A stretch of DNA of 43,117 nt, taken from positions 1-43,117 of the forward strand of contig WFXH01000066.1 in the NCBI GenBank assembly GCA_015490715.1, in the 5' to 3' direction. The translations under genes and the position numbers were made by a program. Of this stretch, positions 1 to 8,707 are shown one piece after another. The notes beneath the pieces are model-generated. The model made no database searches and was not told where the DNA came from. It saw nothing but the letters and a program-made list of their open reading frames with translations. Position 1 is the first letter of the stretch. The number at the start of each line of letters is the position of its first letter. The stretch comes from Saprospiraceae bacterium (lineage in GTDB: Bacteria > Bacteroidota > Bacteroidia > Chitinophagales > Saprospiraceae).

Positions 1-41
1 GTTTATACCAATAACCCCAGTTTTGTCCAAAAAGTTGTATT

Positions 42-68
42 GACTTTTGAAACGGCTTTTCAAAAGTC
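42..68 (-). terminator. possible hairpin at the end of the lipoprotein gene
   Basis: A perfect 10-bp inverted repeat (GACTTTTGAA at 42-51, TTCAAAAGTC at 59-68) encloses a 7-nt loop and overlaps the stop codon of the minus-strand lipoprotein gene (TCA on the plus strand at 60-62). On the minus strand it is followed about 8 nt later by a short T run rather than directly by one, so it is an imperfect intrinsic terminator. It could also act as a 3'-end stabilising stem. Confidence 0.45.
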
Positions 69-848
69 GGGGAAGATGCGTCGAAGGGGGCTGAGGTCGA
101 TGTGGTAGCGGCTTTCGAAGCGGTGAGCGGGTACGATATCGACGAGGTGGACGTCTTCGGGGTAGCCGGGCACTACTTCCATGATGAAGCGGTACAGGCC
201 GATGGATTCGGCGTAGTACTCCCTTTCGGGCCAAGCGGAGTCTGTTTCGCCTTTGTCGGGGCGGAAGCTCTTGAGGTTGGCAATGACATCGTAACGCAGG
301 GTATGGCGTCGTGTGCCGAGGACGGTGTCGGTGGAAAATCCCTTCCACTTACGCACTTTGGTCAGGGTGTATTCCATCGAATCGAGTGGGTTGGTCCACA
401 CGACCTCGGCGTAGAGCACCATATGGGTGTCGCGGAGGGAGAGATTGAACACGTAGGGCTGGCGAATTTCTGCGCGAATGCGCACGGGCTTTTGTAGCAC
501 GTCGTACTCGACGAGCACGAGGTCGACGAGACGTACTTCGGCGGAGTCGATGCGAAAGGTGCTCTTCTGGACGGGCAAGCCGTCGGAACGGAAGCTAATC
601 GCGACCACGATGGGACGGTTGAGGCTGTCTGTACGGGCATGGAGGTACCAGTAGCGCGCAATGGGGAGTTTGGGGTCTTGGCTCTTGAATACATACACCA
701 TATCTCCCGAACGATGAAGCATGGCGTGAGGGAAATAGTAATCCTTTAGGTTGTTGTTTTGCAATACGGTACACCCTATTAACCCCAGAAAGGCGAAAAA
801 AGGTGCAGGGATTGGTAATTTTTTTTGAAAAAATTTAATCCTGCGCAT
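60..848 (-). CDS. conserved-type lipoprotein of unknown function
   Basis: This is a 262-residue protein starting at MRRIKFF. The N terminus is a basic, hydrophobic signal peptide with a lipobox L-I-G-C, so Cys26 would be lipidated and the protein anchored in a membrane. The rest is beta-rich and has no motif I can assign. The segment [20 protein letters not shown] resembles the start of the mature part of many unnamed Bacteroidota lipoproteins (recollection of a family trend, not a search result). An upstream in-frame ATG at 908 would add 20 residues and bury the signal peptide, so the ATG at 848 is preferred. The start overlaps the end of aspS by 14 bp, so the two are probably co-transcribed and perhaps translationally coupled. 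Function is not predicted. Confidence 0.75.
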   Translation of the reverse strand: MRRIKFFQKKLPIPAPFFAFLGLIGCTVLQNNNLKDYYFPHAMLHRSGDMVYVFKSQDPKLPIARYWYLHARTDSLNRPIVVAISFRSDGLPVQKSTFRIDSAEVRLVDLVLVEYDVLQKPVRIRAEIRQPYVFNLSLRDTHMVLYAEVVWTNPLDSMEYTLTKVRKWKGFSTDTVLGTRRHTLRYDVIANLKSFRPDKGETDSAWPEREYYAESIGLYRFIMEVVPGYPEDVHLVDIVPAHRFESRYHIDLSPLRRIFPDF

Positions 849-2607
849 TATTGCGTATGCATAGGTGGAGTTCTTCGAGCTGATGGGGTTCGAGAGGAGC
901 AGGTGCATCGATCATGATGTCTCTGCCCTGGTTATTCTTCGGGAAGGCGATGTAGTCGCGGATGGATTTTTGGTTTTGCATAATGGCGCAGAGGCGGTCT
1001 AAGCCGAAGGCAATGCCTCCGTGCGGTGGGGCGCCGTATTCGAAGGCGTGGAGGAGAAAGCCAAATTGCGCTTCGACTTCTTCGGGGCTAAATCCGAGGA
1101 GGCGGAACATCTTCATCTGCACAGTGCGGTCGTGTATACGGATCGATCCACCTCCAATTTCGGCACCGTTGATGACCAGGTCGTAGGCGTTGGCTTTGAT
1201 GCGCAGGTGGTCGCTGTGGTCGGTGCTGTCGAGCAGTGGTAGGTCTTCGTCGCGGGGAGCGGTAAAGGGATGGTGCATAGCGTGAAATCGCTGTTCGTCT
1301 TCATCCCACTCCAACAGGGGAAAGTCGACGATCCACACGGGTTTGACCGTGTCGTCGGGTATGAGCTCTAAGCGATGGGCGAGCTCGAGGCGCAGCTCGG
1401 ACAGCTGGCGCAATGTCTCCCCCTTTTTGCCTGCCAATAGGAAAGCAATGTCTCCTGGGCGGGCGTCCATATGGGCGAGCCACGAGCGCAAGGTCTCGTC
1501 GTCGAAAAACTTGCCGATACTCGATTTGGTGGTATCGTCTGCATTCCACTTGATGTAGACGAGGCCTTTGGCACCGATTTGGGGACGCTGGACCCAAGCG
1601 GTCAGCTCTTTTATGATGCGATTGGTAAAATCGTTGGCTCTTTGCGGCACGCAGAGGCCGGCCACAATTTCCGCACTGTCGAACACTTGAAAGCCCTTGC
1701 CCTTCGCATGCTCAGATATGTCATGGATGACCATGTCGAAGCGCAGATCCGGCTTGTCGGTGCCGTATTTTGTCATGGCCTCTTCGTACGTCATGCGCGG
1801 AAATGGTCCCAGCTCGATGTCGAGCAGTGATTTATACAGGTGGCGGATGAGCCCCTCAAACGTTTGGAGCACGTCTTCACGCTCGACAAAGGACATCTCG
1901 CAGTCGATTTGGGTAAATTCGGGTTGGCGGTCGGCGCGGAGGTCTTCGTCGCGAAAGCACTTGACGATCTGGAAGTACTTGTCCATGCCCGCCACCATGA
2001 GGATTTGTTTAAACGTCTGCGGTGACTGGGGAAGGGCATAAAACTGTCCCGGATGCAGGCGGCTGGGCACGACGAAATCGCGGGCTCCTTCGGGGGTGGA
2101 CTTGATCAGATACGGCGTTTCGATTTCCACAAATCCCTGACTGCTGAGGTACAGGCGCGTTTCCATGGCGAGGCGTGCGCGAAAGAGCAATTTTTCCTTG
2201 ACGGGATCGCGGCGTATATCGAGGTATCGATATTTCATGCGCAGCTCTTCGCCGCCATCGGTGTGGGTTTCGATGGTGAAAGGTGGAATTTTGGAGGGGT
2301 TGAGTACACTCAGTTGGTGGACTTCTATTTCGATATCGCCTGTGGCACGGTTGGGATTTTTGTTGCTGCGCTCACGCACTTTTCCCCGGGCTTGGATGAC
2401 CCACTCCCTGCCGATCCTGCGCGCGCTTTCACACAATTCGGGATTGGTCTGCATGTCGAAGACCAATTGGGTGATGCCGTAGCGATCCCTCAGATCAATA
2501 AAGGTCAGCGGACCAAAGTCTCGCACGGCAGCTACCCAGCCGGCCAATGTCACTTCCTGTCCTACGTGTTCGATGCGCAATTCGCCACAGGTGTGCGTAC
2601 GGTACAT
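835..2607 (-). CDS. aspS: aspartyl-tRNA synthetase
   Basis: This class II aminoacyl-tRNA synthetase charges tRNA-Asp in the cytoplasm. At 590 residues it has the usual bacterial length. The start [10 protein letters not shown] begins the OB-fold anticodon-binding domain (about residues 1-110), which contains the [14 protein letters not shown] stretch. Motif 2 is seen as [19 protein letters not shown], and motif 3 near the C terminus as GIAFGLDRL. The insert between motifs 2 and 3 (including FLLAGKKGE) is the bacterial GAD-type domain. A longer reading frame to 2709 adds 34 residues without family character, and the -7 box at 2632-2639 lies inside it, so the ATG at 2607 is chosen. It lies downstream of an ABC permease on the same strand but has its own promoter. 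Confidence 0.97.
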   Translation of the reverse strand: MYRTHTCGELRIEHVGQEVTLAGWVAAVRDFGPLTFIDLRDRYGITQLVFDMQTNPELCESARRIGREWVIQARGKVRERSNKNPNRATGDIEIEVHQLSVLNPSKIPPFTIETHTDGGEELRMKYRYLDIRRDPVKEKLLFRARLAMETRLYLSSQGFVEIETPYLIKSTPEGARDFVVPSRLHPGQFYALPQSPQTFKQILMVAGMDKYFQIVKCFRDEDLRADRQPEFTQIDCEMSFVEREDVLQTFEGLIRHLYKSLLDIELGPFPRMTYEEAMTKYGTDKPDLRFDMVIHDISEHAKGKGFQVFDSAEIVAGLCVPQRANDFTNRIIKELTAWVQRPQIGAKGLVYIKWNADDTTKSSIGKFFDDETLRSWLAHMDARPGDIAFLLAGKKGETLRQLSELRLELAHRLELIPDDTVKPVWIVDFPLLEWDEDEQRFHAMHHPFTAPRDEDLPLLDSTDHSDHLRIKANAYDLVINGAEIGGGSIRIHDRTVQMKMFRLLGFSPEEVEAQFGFLLHAFEYGAPPHGGIAFGLDRLCAIMQNQKSIRDYIAFPKNNQGRDIMIDAPAPLEPHQLEELHLCIRNNAQD

Positions 2608-2631
2608 GGTGTCGTATTTGTGGATAAGCCG

Positions 2632-2639
2632 CAAAGTTA
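2632..2639 (-). promoter_or_regulatory. -7 promoter element of aspS
   Basis: The minus strand reads TAACTTTG here, a perfect match to the Bacteroidota -7 consensus TAnnTTTG, 24 nt before the aspS start codon at 2607. No clear -33 TTTG is seen at the usual distance. The palindrome GGGAATATCCC at 2660-2670, overlapping the stop codon of the upstream permease, lies where a -33 region or operator would fall. Confidence 0.6.
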
Positions 2640-2656
2640 GGGCTTGTACCCGATAA

Positions 2657-3478
2657 TCAGGGAATATCCCGATGTATGAAATGGTAGTACGACCAGCTGA
2701 GCAGTGCAATGCTGATCAATGCGAGCACCGTCATCTCATGCCAGCCATCCGTGCGCTGTAAGATGAGCTCTTGCGTGCGGTAGTAGTGAAAGATATTGTA
2801 ATGGCTCAACCGGGCCTTCCACTTGGGGAGGTATTGGAGGATGATGTCCAACAGAAACAGCAAAATCAGTGGTGTGACGACGTAACGCAAGGCCCTATCG
2901 CTATCTCTCCACAGCTGCGTTGCTGCCAACGATGCACTGAAGATGACCCAGTAGAAGACCACCGTCAGGTATGCTGTCTTAAAGAGCAGTCCCGTAGCAA
3001 TGGGTGGTTCACCGGTAGCGCGTATGGCCAGGAGCGTTCCGCCCACGAGGAGCAATCCGATGATTGCAAAATAGCCTGCACTGAGGAGCAAGAAGCCTCC
3101 CATCACCTGAGATCGCCGTACTGGGAGGGTGAGGAGGATTTCCATCCGACCCCGCTCCGTCTCCATGCCAATAAAGCGAATGGGGAGATACACCGCCAAG
3201 AAGCTCAATGTAAAGATGAGCAAGGGGTGTTTGTAACTGTATCCGACGTTGCCCGCAAAGCTCGTCATCATCTCGAGATTGTCCGATAGCGCTCCCTGCA
3301 AGATCGGTGGAAGGTTTTGCATCATCTGGCGCACCATCTTGGTCATCTCGAAGGTGCTGACGACATACGGTATCGAAAAGGCCACGAGAAAAGCTATACC
3401 ACTGGTGATAAAAAATACGGGGAGGCTCCTCCTCAAATAATAGCGCATATAGGCACTGTGCCACCAATGGTTAAGCAT
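2657..3478 (-). CDS. ABC-2 type transporter permease
   Basis: This 273-residue integral membrane protein has about six hydrophobic segments (for example [51 protein letters not shown] and [14 protein letters not shown]). This is the pattern of an ABC-2 export permease. The segment [20 protein letters not shown] is typical of the cytosolic coupling region in this family. The start codon overlaps the end of the upstream ATPase gene by 8 bp, so the two form one exporter. The substrate is unknown; such pairs export drugs, lipids or act in envelope maintenance. The last codons contain the repeated word CATTTCATAC (His-Phe-Ile) ten residues before the stop. Confidence 0.88.
   Translation of the reverse strand: MLNHWWHSAYMRYYLRRSLPVFFITSGIAFLVAFSIPYVVSTFEMTKMVRQMMQNLPPILQGALSDNLEMMTSFAGNVGYSYKHPLLIFTLSFLAVYLPIRFIGMETERGRMEILLTLPVRRSQVMGGFLLLSAGYFAIIGLLLVGGTLLAIRATGEPPIATGLLFKTAYLTVVFYWVIFSASLAATQLWRDSDRALRYVVTPLILLFLLDIILQYLPKWKARLSHYNIFHYYRTQELILQRTDGWHEMTVLALISIALLSWSYYHFIHRDIP
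2674..2683 (-). repeat. copy of the CATTTCATAC word
   Basis: An exact 10-mer on the minus strand. It lies in the last codons of the permease and 66 nt before the aspS ATG, oriented toward aspS. Confidence 0.6.
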
Positions 3479-4370
3479 CTGCTCGGTCGTTTTTGTACAG
3501 TACGAGAAACATCTCTTCGAGATCTGCTTCGCGGTAGGAAAAATCGCGTATATCGCAACGACTAAGCACTTCGATAATTTTCTTCGGATGCTCGCGCGTC
3601 AGATAGAGCATTTTATCGGGTCCCAACTGGCGTTTTTGGAGATAGTGTATGGGCAGGTCTTGGGGTGTGGATGCGAATTCGACGTAGAGTTTGCGGTAAA
3701 AGGTTTCCTTTAAAGCCTCTACGGATGCGATGCGTATGAGTTTGCCTTTTCGGATGATGCCCACGCGATGGCAGATTTTTTCCACCTCGTGTAAGTTGTG
3801 GGAGGAAAAGAAGACGGTAGTGCCGCGTTTGGGAAGGGTCTGGACGTATTGGAGAAAAGAGGATTGCATGAGCGGGTCCAGTCCTGAGCTCGGCTCATCG
3901 AGGACGACCAGTGGCAGCGGGCACGCCAGGGCGTGGATGAGGCCGATTTTCTGTTTCATGCCCTTCGAGTAGTACCGGATCTTTTTGTGCAAATCGCGCT
4001 TCGAAAACTGCATCACCTCGAGGAGTTCGTCGAGATAAGTAGGAGGGTTGCGCTTAAAGCGAAAAGACCATTGGAGGTAGTCTATACCCGTCATTTCAGC
4101 AAAGGGTTGAAATTCGCCGGGCAGATAGGCGATATCGCGGAGTGCTTCGTAGCGCTGGTGGGGTATCGCATGTCCAAGTACTCGAATGCTGCCCGTGGTA
4201 GGTCGCAGCAGGCCGAGGAGCATGCGGATGGTAGTGGTCTTGCCGGCGCCGTTGGGCCCTAAGAAGCCGAAGATTTCACCTGCCTGGATTTGAAAGTGGA
4301 GGTCTTTAACAGCATAATGGCGTCCGAATTTTTTCGAAACACCGGCGGTTTGGATAACGGCGTTGGACAT
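3471..4370 (-). CDS. ABC transporter ATP-binding protein
   Basis: This 299-residue ATPase subunit of an ABC-2 exporter powers the permease encoded immediately downstream. Walker A is GPNGAGKTT (about residues 39-47), the ABC signature is YSKGMKQKIGL, Walker B is PLVVLDEPSSGLDP, and the H-loop is FFSSH. The C-terminal 80 residues form the accessory domain common in CcmA-like exporters. It starts 5 nt after the stop of the upstream glycosyltransferase gene, so both are in one transcript. No substrate can be assigned. Confidence 0.93.
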   Translation of the reverse strand: MSNAVIQTAGVSKKFGRHYAVKDLHFQIQAGEIFGFLGPNGAGKTTTIRMLLGLLRPTTGSIRVLGHAIPHQRYEALRDIAYLPGEFQPFAEMTGIDYLQWSFRFKRNPPTYLDELLEVMQFSKRDLHKKIRYYSKGMKQKIGLIHALACPLPLVVLDEPSSGLDPLMQSSFLQYVQTLPKRGTTVFFSSHNLHEVEKICHRVGIIRKGKLIRIASVEALKETFYRKLYVEFASTPQDLPIHYLQKRQLGPDKMLYLTREHPKKIIEVLSRCDIRDFSYREADLEEMFLVLYKNDRADA

Positions 4371-4375
4371 GGTGT

Positions 4376-5557
4376 CTACTTGGGCCTATTTTTTAGGCAA
4401 AGATAGAGATTGTACATCCGTTTGCCCCAAAGGGGCGCGTTGTAGTGTTTGGCTACCTGTGCACGGGCAGCGACGGACATGCGCGCAAAGTCCTCTTCCG
4501 ACATTTCATACATAGTTCGAATATTTTGGGCCAGCCCATGATAATTACCTTCCTCGGCGAGCAGACCTGCTACGCCGTGGGGTACGCGGTGGGGAATGGC
4601 CATATGTCGCGTCGATAAGATGGGCATGCCCGTAGCCATTGCTTCCAGGATGACAAATGTGGCGCCCCCTTCGGAGTCGCCCTCCGGGGTGTGTCGGCTC
4701 GGGTGGATGAAAGCGTCGTATTGGAGCATGGTTTGGTACACGCGCTCATGGGGAGTAAAGGGCAGGATTTGGACGTATTCCCTCAGCTGGACGGTGTGAA
4801 TAAATTTGCTGATTTTGAGGCCGTAGTAGGGGTCCCGCATTTCACCAGTCAAGGTGAGATGGACATTGGGGCAATCGTTCGCGATGGAGCATATAGCTTG
4901 TACAGCTTCCCATTGACCCTTCTTCGGGGTAAAGGTGGCTACCTGGAGTAGGCGCAGTCGCCCTCGGGGCTTACGACGCACCCGAAAGGGGATGGCATCG
5001 ACCTCGACGCCGATGGCATTGATGTGTACCTTGTCGGGTGGAAAGCCGTATGCCCGGATCATGTTTTGTCGGCTCACGGGTCCCAATACGACGAGGGCAT
5101 CGGCTTGACGACCGAGAGCGCGATAGTGCTTTTGATATCTGGGCTTGAGGCGCGGCAGTCGCATCATGTCAAAGCCGTAAAACGATACGACATAGGGCAC
5201 GCCAGCCTCGAGGACGACAGGAGCGAATTCCACTCCGACATGGCCGAAGTGGGCGTGAACGATATCGGGACGGATGTCGTCAATGGTTTTTCGCAGCCAC
5301 CGTCGGTAGAGGGGCATAAGGGCTTTTGCTTTGAGGCGATGGGGCCACCCGATACGCCATTCGTCGCGGGGCAGGAGTGCAGGCCATTGCCAGGGCGCGT
5401 ATAAATATCGGATGTAATCGAGACGCAGGTATGGAGATTTAAAGACGATGGGTGCTGCCACGTAGTGGATAGCGGGGGAGGTATGGCGCATGAGGGTGGT
5501 GGTCCAGTTCATAGTCGTATTGAGGTATCGATCGAAGAGGTGGAGGATTTTCAACAT
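4376..5557 (-). CDS. family 4 glycosyltransferase (WcaL/AmsK-like)
   Basis: This 393-residue GT-B protein transfers a sugar from a nucleotide donor onto a polysaccharide or glycolipid at the inner membrane face. The N-terminal acceptor half contains HAHFGHVGVEFAP and a YVVSFYGFDM segment, typical of the WcaL/AmsK colanic or amylovoran type. The C-terminal donor half has ATFTPKKGQ and an E-x7-E type motif around SEGGATFVILEAMATGMP. The frame is open upstream to 5686 across the tRNA gene, but family similarity starts at MLKILHLF, so 5557 is chosen. It follows tRNA-Ser by about 31 bp and precedes the ABC pair by 5 bp. Its acceptor and sugar are unknown. Confidence 0.88.
   Translation of the reverse strand: MLKILHLFDRYLNTTMNWTTTLMRHTSPAIHYVAAPIVFKSPYLRLDYIRYLYAPWQWPALLPRDEWRIGWPHRLKAKALMPLYRRWLRKTIDDIRPDIVHAHFGHVGVEFAPVVLEAGVPYVVSFYGFDMMRLPRLKPRYQKHYRALGRQADALVVLGPVSRQNMIRAYGFPPDKVHINAIGVEVDAIPFRVRRKPRGRLRLLQVATFTPKKGQWEAVQAICSIANDCPNVHLTLTGEMRDPYYGLKISKFIHTVQLREYVQILPFTPHERVYQTMLQYDAFIHPSRHTPEGDSEGGATFVILEAMATGMPILSTRHMAIPHRVPHGVAGLLAEEGNYHGLAQNIRTMYEMSEEDFARMSVAARAQVAKHYNAPLWGKRMYNLYLCLKNRPK
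4502..4511 (+). repeat. copy of the CATTTCATAC word, internal to a gene
   Basis: An exact 10-mer on the plus strand, antisense within the glycosyltransferase coding sequence (it encodes part of MYEM). It is one of two exact copies that are not at a gene boundary. Confidence 0.5.
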
Positions 5558-5584
5558 GGGGTGGTAGTTGGGGGGAGAAAAAAG

Positions 5585-5676
<92 letters not shown>

Positions 5677-5711
5677 TCTGCGGCAATGCCGCACTCCCTC
5701 ATCGGGAGGGA

Positions 5712-5719
5712 CAAAATTA
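5712..5719 (-). promoter_or_regulatory. -7 promoter element for tRNA-Ser
   Basis: The minus strand reads TAATTTTG, matching TAnnTTTG, 35 nt before the mature tRNA 5' end. A TTG about 16 nt further upstream (5736-5738) may be the -33 element. Between promoter and tRNA lie two small hairpins: GCGGCA/TGCCGC at 5680-5692 and CTCCC/GGGAG at 5694-5708. Confidence 0.5.
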
Positions 5720-5794
5720 TGCATTACCACCGATACAACACCTTAGAGTCCAGTTCGGTTCGCCTCATCTATTTCCACATCCCATGAATTGTTT

Positions 5795-5813
5795 TATTCA
5801 CAATATGTGAATA
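5795..5813. promoter_or_regulatory. perfect palindrome, candidate operator upstream of nrdJ
   Basis: TATTCACA-ATA-TGTGAATA is a perfect inverted repeat with 8-bp arms and a 3-nt centre, 123 bp before the nrdJ -7 box. Its symmetry and AT-rich centre suit a dimeric repressor or activator. The arms are in the order TCACA...TGTGA, the reverse of a CRP site, and the core does not match the NrdR box well. Which protein binds is unknown. Confidence 0.4.
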
Positions 5814-5935
5814 GTTTTACCCTATGGCCTCTCTTATTGATATTTCATAGGCTGGGGTATAAAATCGTTGGTCGAGCCGGTGCGATGGTTGAAAAAAATT
5901 CGCCTAAACACATGAATAGAATTTGTAATATGTCG

Positions 5936-5943
5936 TACCTTTG
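5936..5943 (+). promoter_or_regulatory. -7 promoter element of nrdJ
   Basis: TACCTTTG matches the Bacteroidota -7 consensus and lies 58 nt before the proposed ATG, leaving a 5' UTR of about 50 nt. No good -33 box was seen at the usual spacing. Confidence 0.5.
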
Positions 5944-6001
5944 CCCTTGCCCCATTTGGCGCTGGATCTGGATAGTGACTTAACCTCTTCTAATTGTGTG
6001 G

Positions 6002-8581
6002 ATGATGAAAGTGAAGGAAGTTCCTACAAAGACCATCGATAAACAGAAGACTTATCCATACGACGAGGTCTACCGGGCCTCATTGGAATATTTTCGCGGT
6101 GATAGTCTCGCTGCTACTCTGTGGATCAACAAGTATGCCCTGAAAGATTCGCAAGGCAATTTGTACGAGCGCACGCCCGACGACATGCATTGGCGTCTGG
6201 CGCGAGAGATTGCTCGCATTGAGCGCAAATATCCCAATCCCTTGAGTGAGGAGGAGATCTACCAGTTGCTCAAGGACTTTCGCTATCTGGTGCCACAAGG
6301 TGGCCCCATGGCCGGCATCGGCAATCCCTTTCAAATCGTCTCGCTGTCCAACTGCTTCGTCATCGGCAACAATGCCGACTCCTATGGCGGTATCATCCGA
6401 ACGGACGAAGAGCAGGTACAACTGATGAAGCGGCGCGGAGGTGTGGGGCACGACCTGAGTCACATCCGCCCCAAGGGCACTCCGGTCAAAAACAGTGCCC
6501 TGACCTCTACAGGAGTGGTGCCCTTTATGGAGCGCTATTCTAATTCGACCAGAGAGGTGGCCCAGGATGGAAGGCGTGGTGCACTGATGCTCACCATTTC
6601 CATCAAACACCCCGATGCCGAAGATTTTATCGATGCCAAACTCGACCTCAAAAAGGTTACGGGTGCCAATATCTCCGTCCGCATTGACGATGCCTTTATG
6701 CGCGCTGTCGTCGACAATAAAGACTACATACAGCAATATCCCATCGACAGCGATCGTCCGTGGATCACTAAGAAAATCAAGGCGCGCAAGCTGTGGAACA
6801 AGATTATCCACAATGCGTGGAAGACTGCCGAGCCCGGTGTGATGTTTTGGGACACCATCATCCGCGAGTCCATACCGGATTGCTATGCCGATCTCGGCTT
6901 TAAGACGGTGTCGACCAATCCCTGTGGGGAAATTCCGCTTTGTCCGTACGACAGCTGTCGCCTCATGGCCATCAATTTGTACAGCTACGTCAAAAATCCC
7001 TTTACCGACGAGGCGGAATTTGACTTTGAGCTCTTCGGTCAGCACGCCGTGCTCGCCCAACGCATCATGGACGATATCATCGACCTGGAGCTCGAGTGTA
7101 TTGATCGCATTATCGAAAAGATCGAATCGGATCCCGAGCCACCCGACATCAAGCGGACGGAGCGCGAGTTGTGGGAAAAAATCAAGGAAAAAGCCATTCT
7201 CGGCCGTCGTACCGGCATTGGTATTACGGCAGAAGGCGATATGCTCGCCGCCTTGGGTTATCGCTATGGGTCGGATGAGGCCATAGAATTTGCAACCCAG
7301 TTGCATAAGGCTCTGGCCTTAGGAGTCTACCGCGGCTCTGTACTCCTTGCCAAGGAGCGCGGTCCGTTCCCCATCTATGACGCAGAGCGCGAAAAAGACA
7401 ATCCGTATATCCGACGCCTGCGCGATGCCGATCCCGATCTGTATCGAGACATGGTCAAATACGGGCGTCGCAACATCGCCCTGCTCACTATTGCACCTAC
7501 GGGCACAACCAGCATTATGACCCAAACGTCCTCGGGCATAGAGCCCGCTTTTAAGGTGTACTACAAGCGCCGACGCAAAGTCAATCCCAACGACAAGACG
7601 GCCAATGTCGTCTTTGTCGACGAAGTAGGCGACCACTGGGAGGAGTACATCGTCTTTCACCACAAGTTTTTGACCTGGCTCGAAGTACAAGGTTACGACA
7701 TCGATCGCGTCCGCCAGATGGACACCGATGAGCTCGACAAGCTCGTCGCACAGTCGCCTTACCACAAGGCTACAGCTAACGAGATCGACTGGGTCCAAAA
7801 AGTCAAAATGCAGGGCGAAATCCAAAAATGGGTAGATCACTCCATAAGCGTCACCGTCAATGTACCTGAAAACATATCCGTAAAAAAGGTTGACGAAATC
7901 TACCGAACCGCATGGGAAAGCGGCTGCAAGGGAATGACCATCTACCGAGAAGGGTCGCGCTCCGGGGTACTCGTCTCTGCCGAAGAGAAGAAAAAGAAGG
8001 CCAAGGACGCTCAGCAGCCCCGCTTCATGGAAAACCACTCACCGAAGCGCCCCAAAAGACTCGAAGCCGAAATCGTGCGGTTTAAAAATAACAACAAGGA
8101 ATGGATCGCCGTAGTGGGACTGATGGACGGCAGGCCCTATGAAATCTTTACTGGAGAAGCAGAAGATACCTTCCGCCTTCCCCGTACCTATCGCAAGTGC
8201 TGGGTCGTCAAAGTCAAAGACAAGCGGAAAAAACACTCCCGCTACGACCTCCACCTCATCGACAAAGACGGCTATAAGATGATCTACGAGGGCTTGTCGC
8301 GCTCGTTCAACAAAGAGTACTGGAATTACGCCAAACTCATCAGCGGTGTGCTCCGTCACGGCATGCCCCTGCCTTCCGTCATCGAGCTCATCTCAGGCCT
8401 TCACATGGATAACGAAACCATTAACACCTGGAAAAACGGCGTCATCCGCGCTTTGAAGCGGTTCATCCCCGATGGCACGAAGGTCAAAGATGCCTGCCCC
8501 AAATGCCAGCAAGAGGGCGTATTGGAATACAAAGAGGGCTGTTTGACCTGCGCCTCCTGCGGTTATTCCAAATGTAGTTAA
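6002..8581 (+). CDS. nrdJ: adenosylcobalamin-dependent (class II) ribonucleotide reductase
   Basis: This 859-residue cytoplasmic enzyme reduces ribonucleotides to deoxyribonucleotides, using adenosylcobalamin to make the active-site thiyl radical, so it works with or without oxygen. Cys118 in SLSNCFVI is one of the redox pair and Cys308 in STNPCGE is the expected radical cysteine. APTGTTSIMTQTSSGIEP is the phosphate-binding region. GCKGMTIYREGSRSG marks the end of the catalytic barrel. The C-terminal extension ends in a zinc-ribbon-like segment beginning with CPKC at residue 832 and ending CASCGYSKC, as in long NrdJ forms. No NrdB-type subunit lies nearby, fitting a single-subunit enzyme. The frame is open from a GTG at 5996, but the ATG at 6002 or 6005 is more likely. 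Confidence 0.95.
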   Translation: MMKVKEVPTKTIDKQKTYPYDEVYRASLEYFRGDSLAATLWINKYALKDSQGNLYERTPDDMHWRLAREIARIERKYPNPLSEEEIYQLLKDFRYLVPQGGPMAGIGNPFQIVSLSNCFVIGNNADSYGGIIRTDEEQVQLMKRRGGVGHDLSHIRPKGTPVKNSALTSTGVVPFMERYSNSTREVAQDGRRGALMLTISIKHPDAEDFIDAKLDLKKVTGANISVRIDDAFMRAVVDNKDYIQQYPIDSDRPWITKKIKARKLWNKIIHNAWKTAEPGVMFWDTIIRESIPDCYADLGFKTVSTNPCGEIPLCPYDSCRLMAINLYSYVKNPFTDEAEFDFELFGQHAVLAQRIMDDIIDLELECIDRIIEKIESDPEPPDIKRTERELWEKIKEKAILGRRTGIGITAEGDMLAALGYRYGSDEAIEFATQLHKALALGVYRGSVLLAKERGPFPIYDAEREKDNPYIRRLRDADPDLYRDMVKYGRRNIALLTIAPTGTTSIMTQTSSGIEPAFKVYYKRRRKVNPNDKTANVVFVDEVGDHWEEYIVFHHKFLTWLEVQGYDIDRVRQMDTDELDKLVAQSPYHKATANEIDWVQKVKMQGEIQKWVDHSISVTVNVPENISVKKVDEIYRTAWESGCKGMTIYREGSRSGVLVSAEEKKKKAKDAQQPRFMENHSPKRPKRLEAEIVRFKNNNKEWIAVVGLMDGRPYEIFTGEAEDTFRLPRTYRKCWVVKVKDKRKKHSRYDLHLIDKDGYKMIYEGLSRSFNKEYWNYAKLISGVLRHGMPLPSVIELISGLHMDNETINTWKNGVIRALKRFIPDGTKVKDACPKCQQEGVLEYKEGCLTCASCGYSKCS

Positions 8582-8582
8582 G

Positions 8583-8594
8583 CGCTTTAAAGCG
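8583..8594. repeat. 12-bp palindrome after nrdJ
   Basis: CGCTTTAAAGCG is a perfect palindrome directly after the nrdJ stop codon. It has no T run after it, so it is a weak terminator candidate at best. Confidence 0.25.
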
Positions 8595-8707
8595 TCCGTC
8601 CGACCCAGATCATCCGCTTGAGAAAAAGAGAAATATCCACCTCTGCGCAACAATTTGAGGATTTTCGGCATCCTTAATTGTGGAAGGTTTCTAAACTTTC
8701 GCCGAGT

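Larger units (their letters stand above)
5677..6001. other. divergent intergenic region between tRNA-Ser and nrdJ
   Basis: About 325 bp carry no convincing gene. The region holds two short hairpins near the tRNA, the minus-strand tRNA promoter, a perfect 8-bp-arm palindrome at 5795-5813 and a plus-strand -7 box at 5936-5943 for nrdJ. I looked for a cobalamin riboswitch, because nrdJ depends on B12, and could not recognise a B12 box. The rest is AT-rich with no visible structure. Confidence 0.6.

Noticed and set aside
2053-2640. 195-codon plus-strand frame opposite aspS
   Set aside because: It is a shadow of the aspS coding sequence; the composition and lack of motifs do not suggest a protein.
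5677-6001. Cobalamin riboswitch upstream of nrdJ
   Set aside because: I saw no B12 box or matching pairing; only a palindrome and a -7 box could be supported.
6080-7306. 408-codon open frame antisense to nrdJ
   Set aside because: It lies wholly inside the strongly supported nrdJ gene, has no family motifs, and its length is explained by the GC-rich codon pattern of the sense strand.
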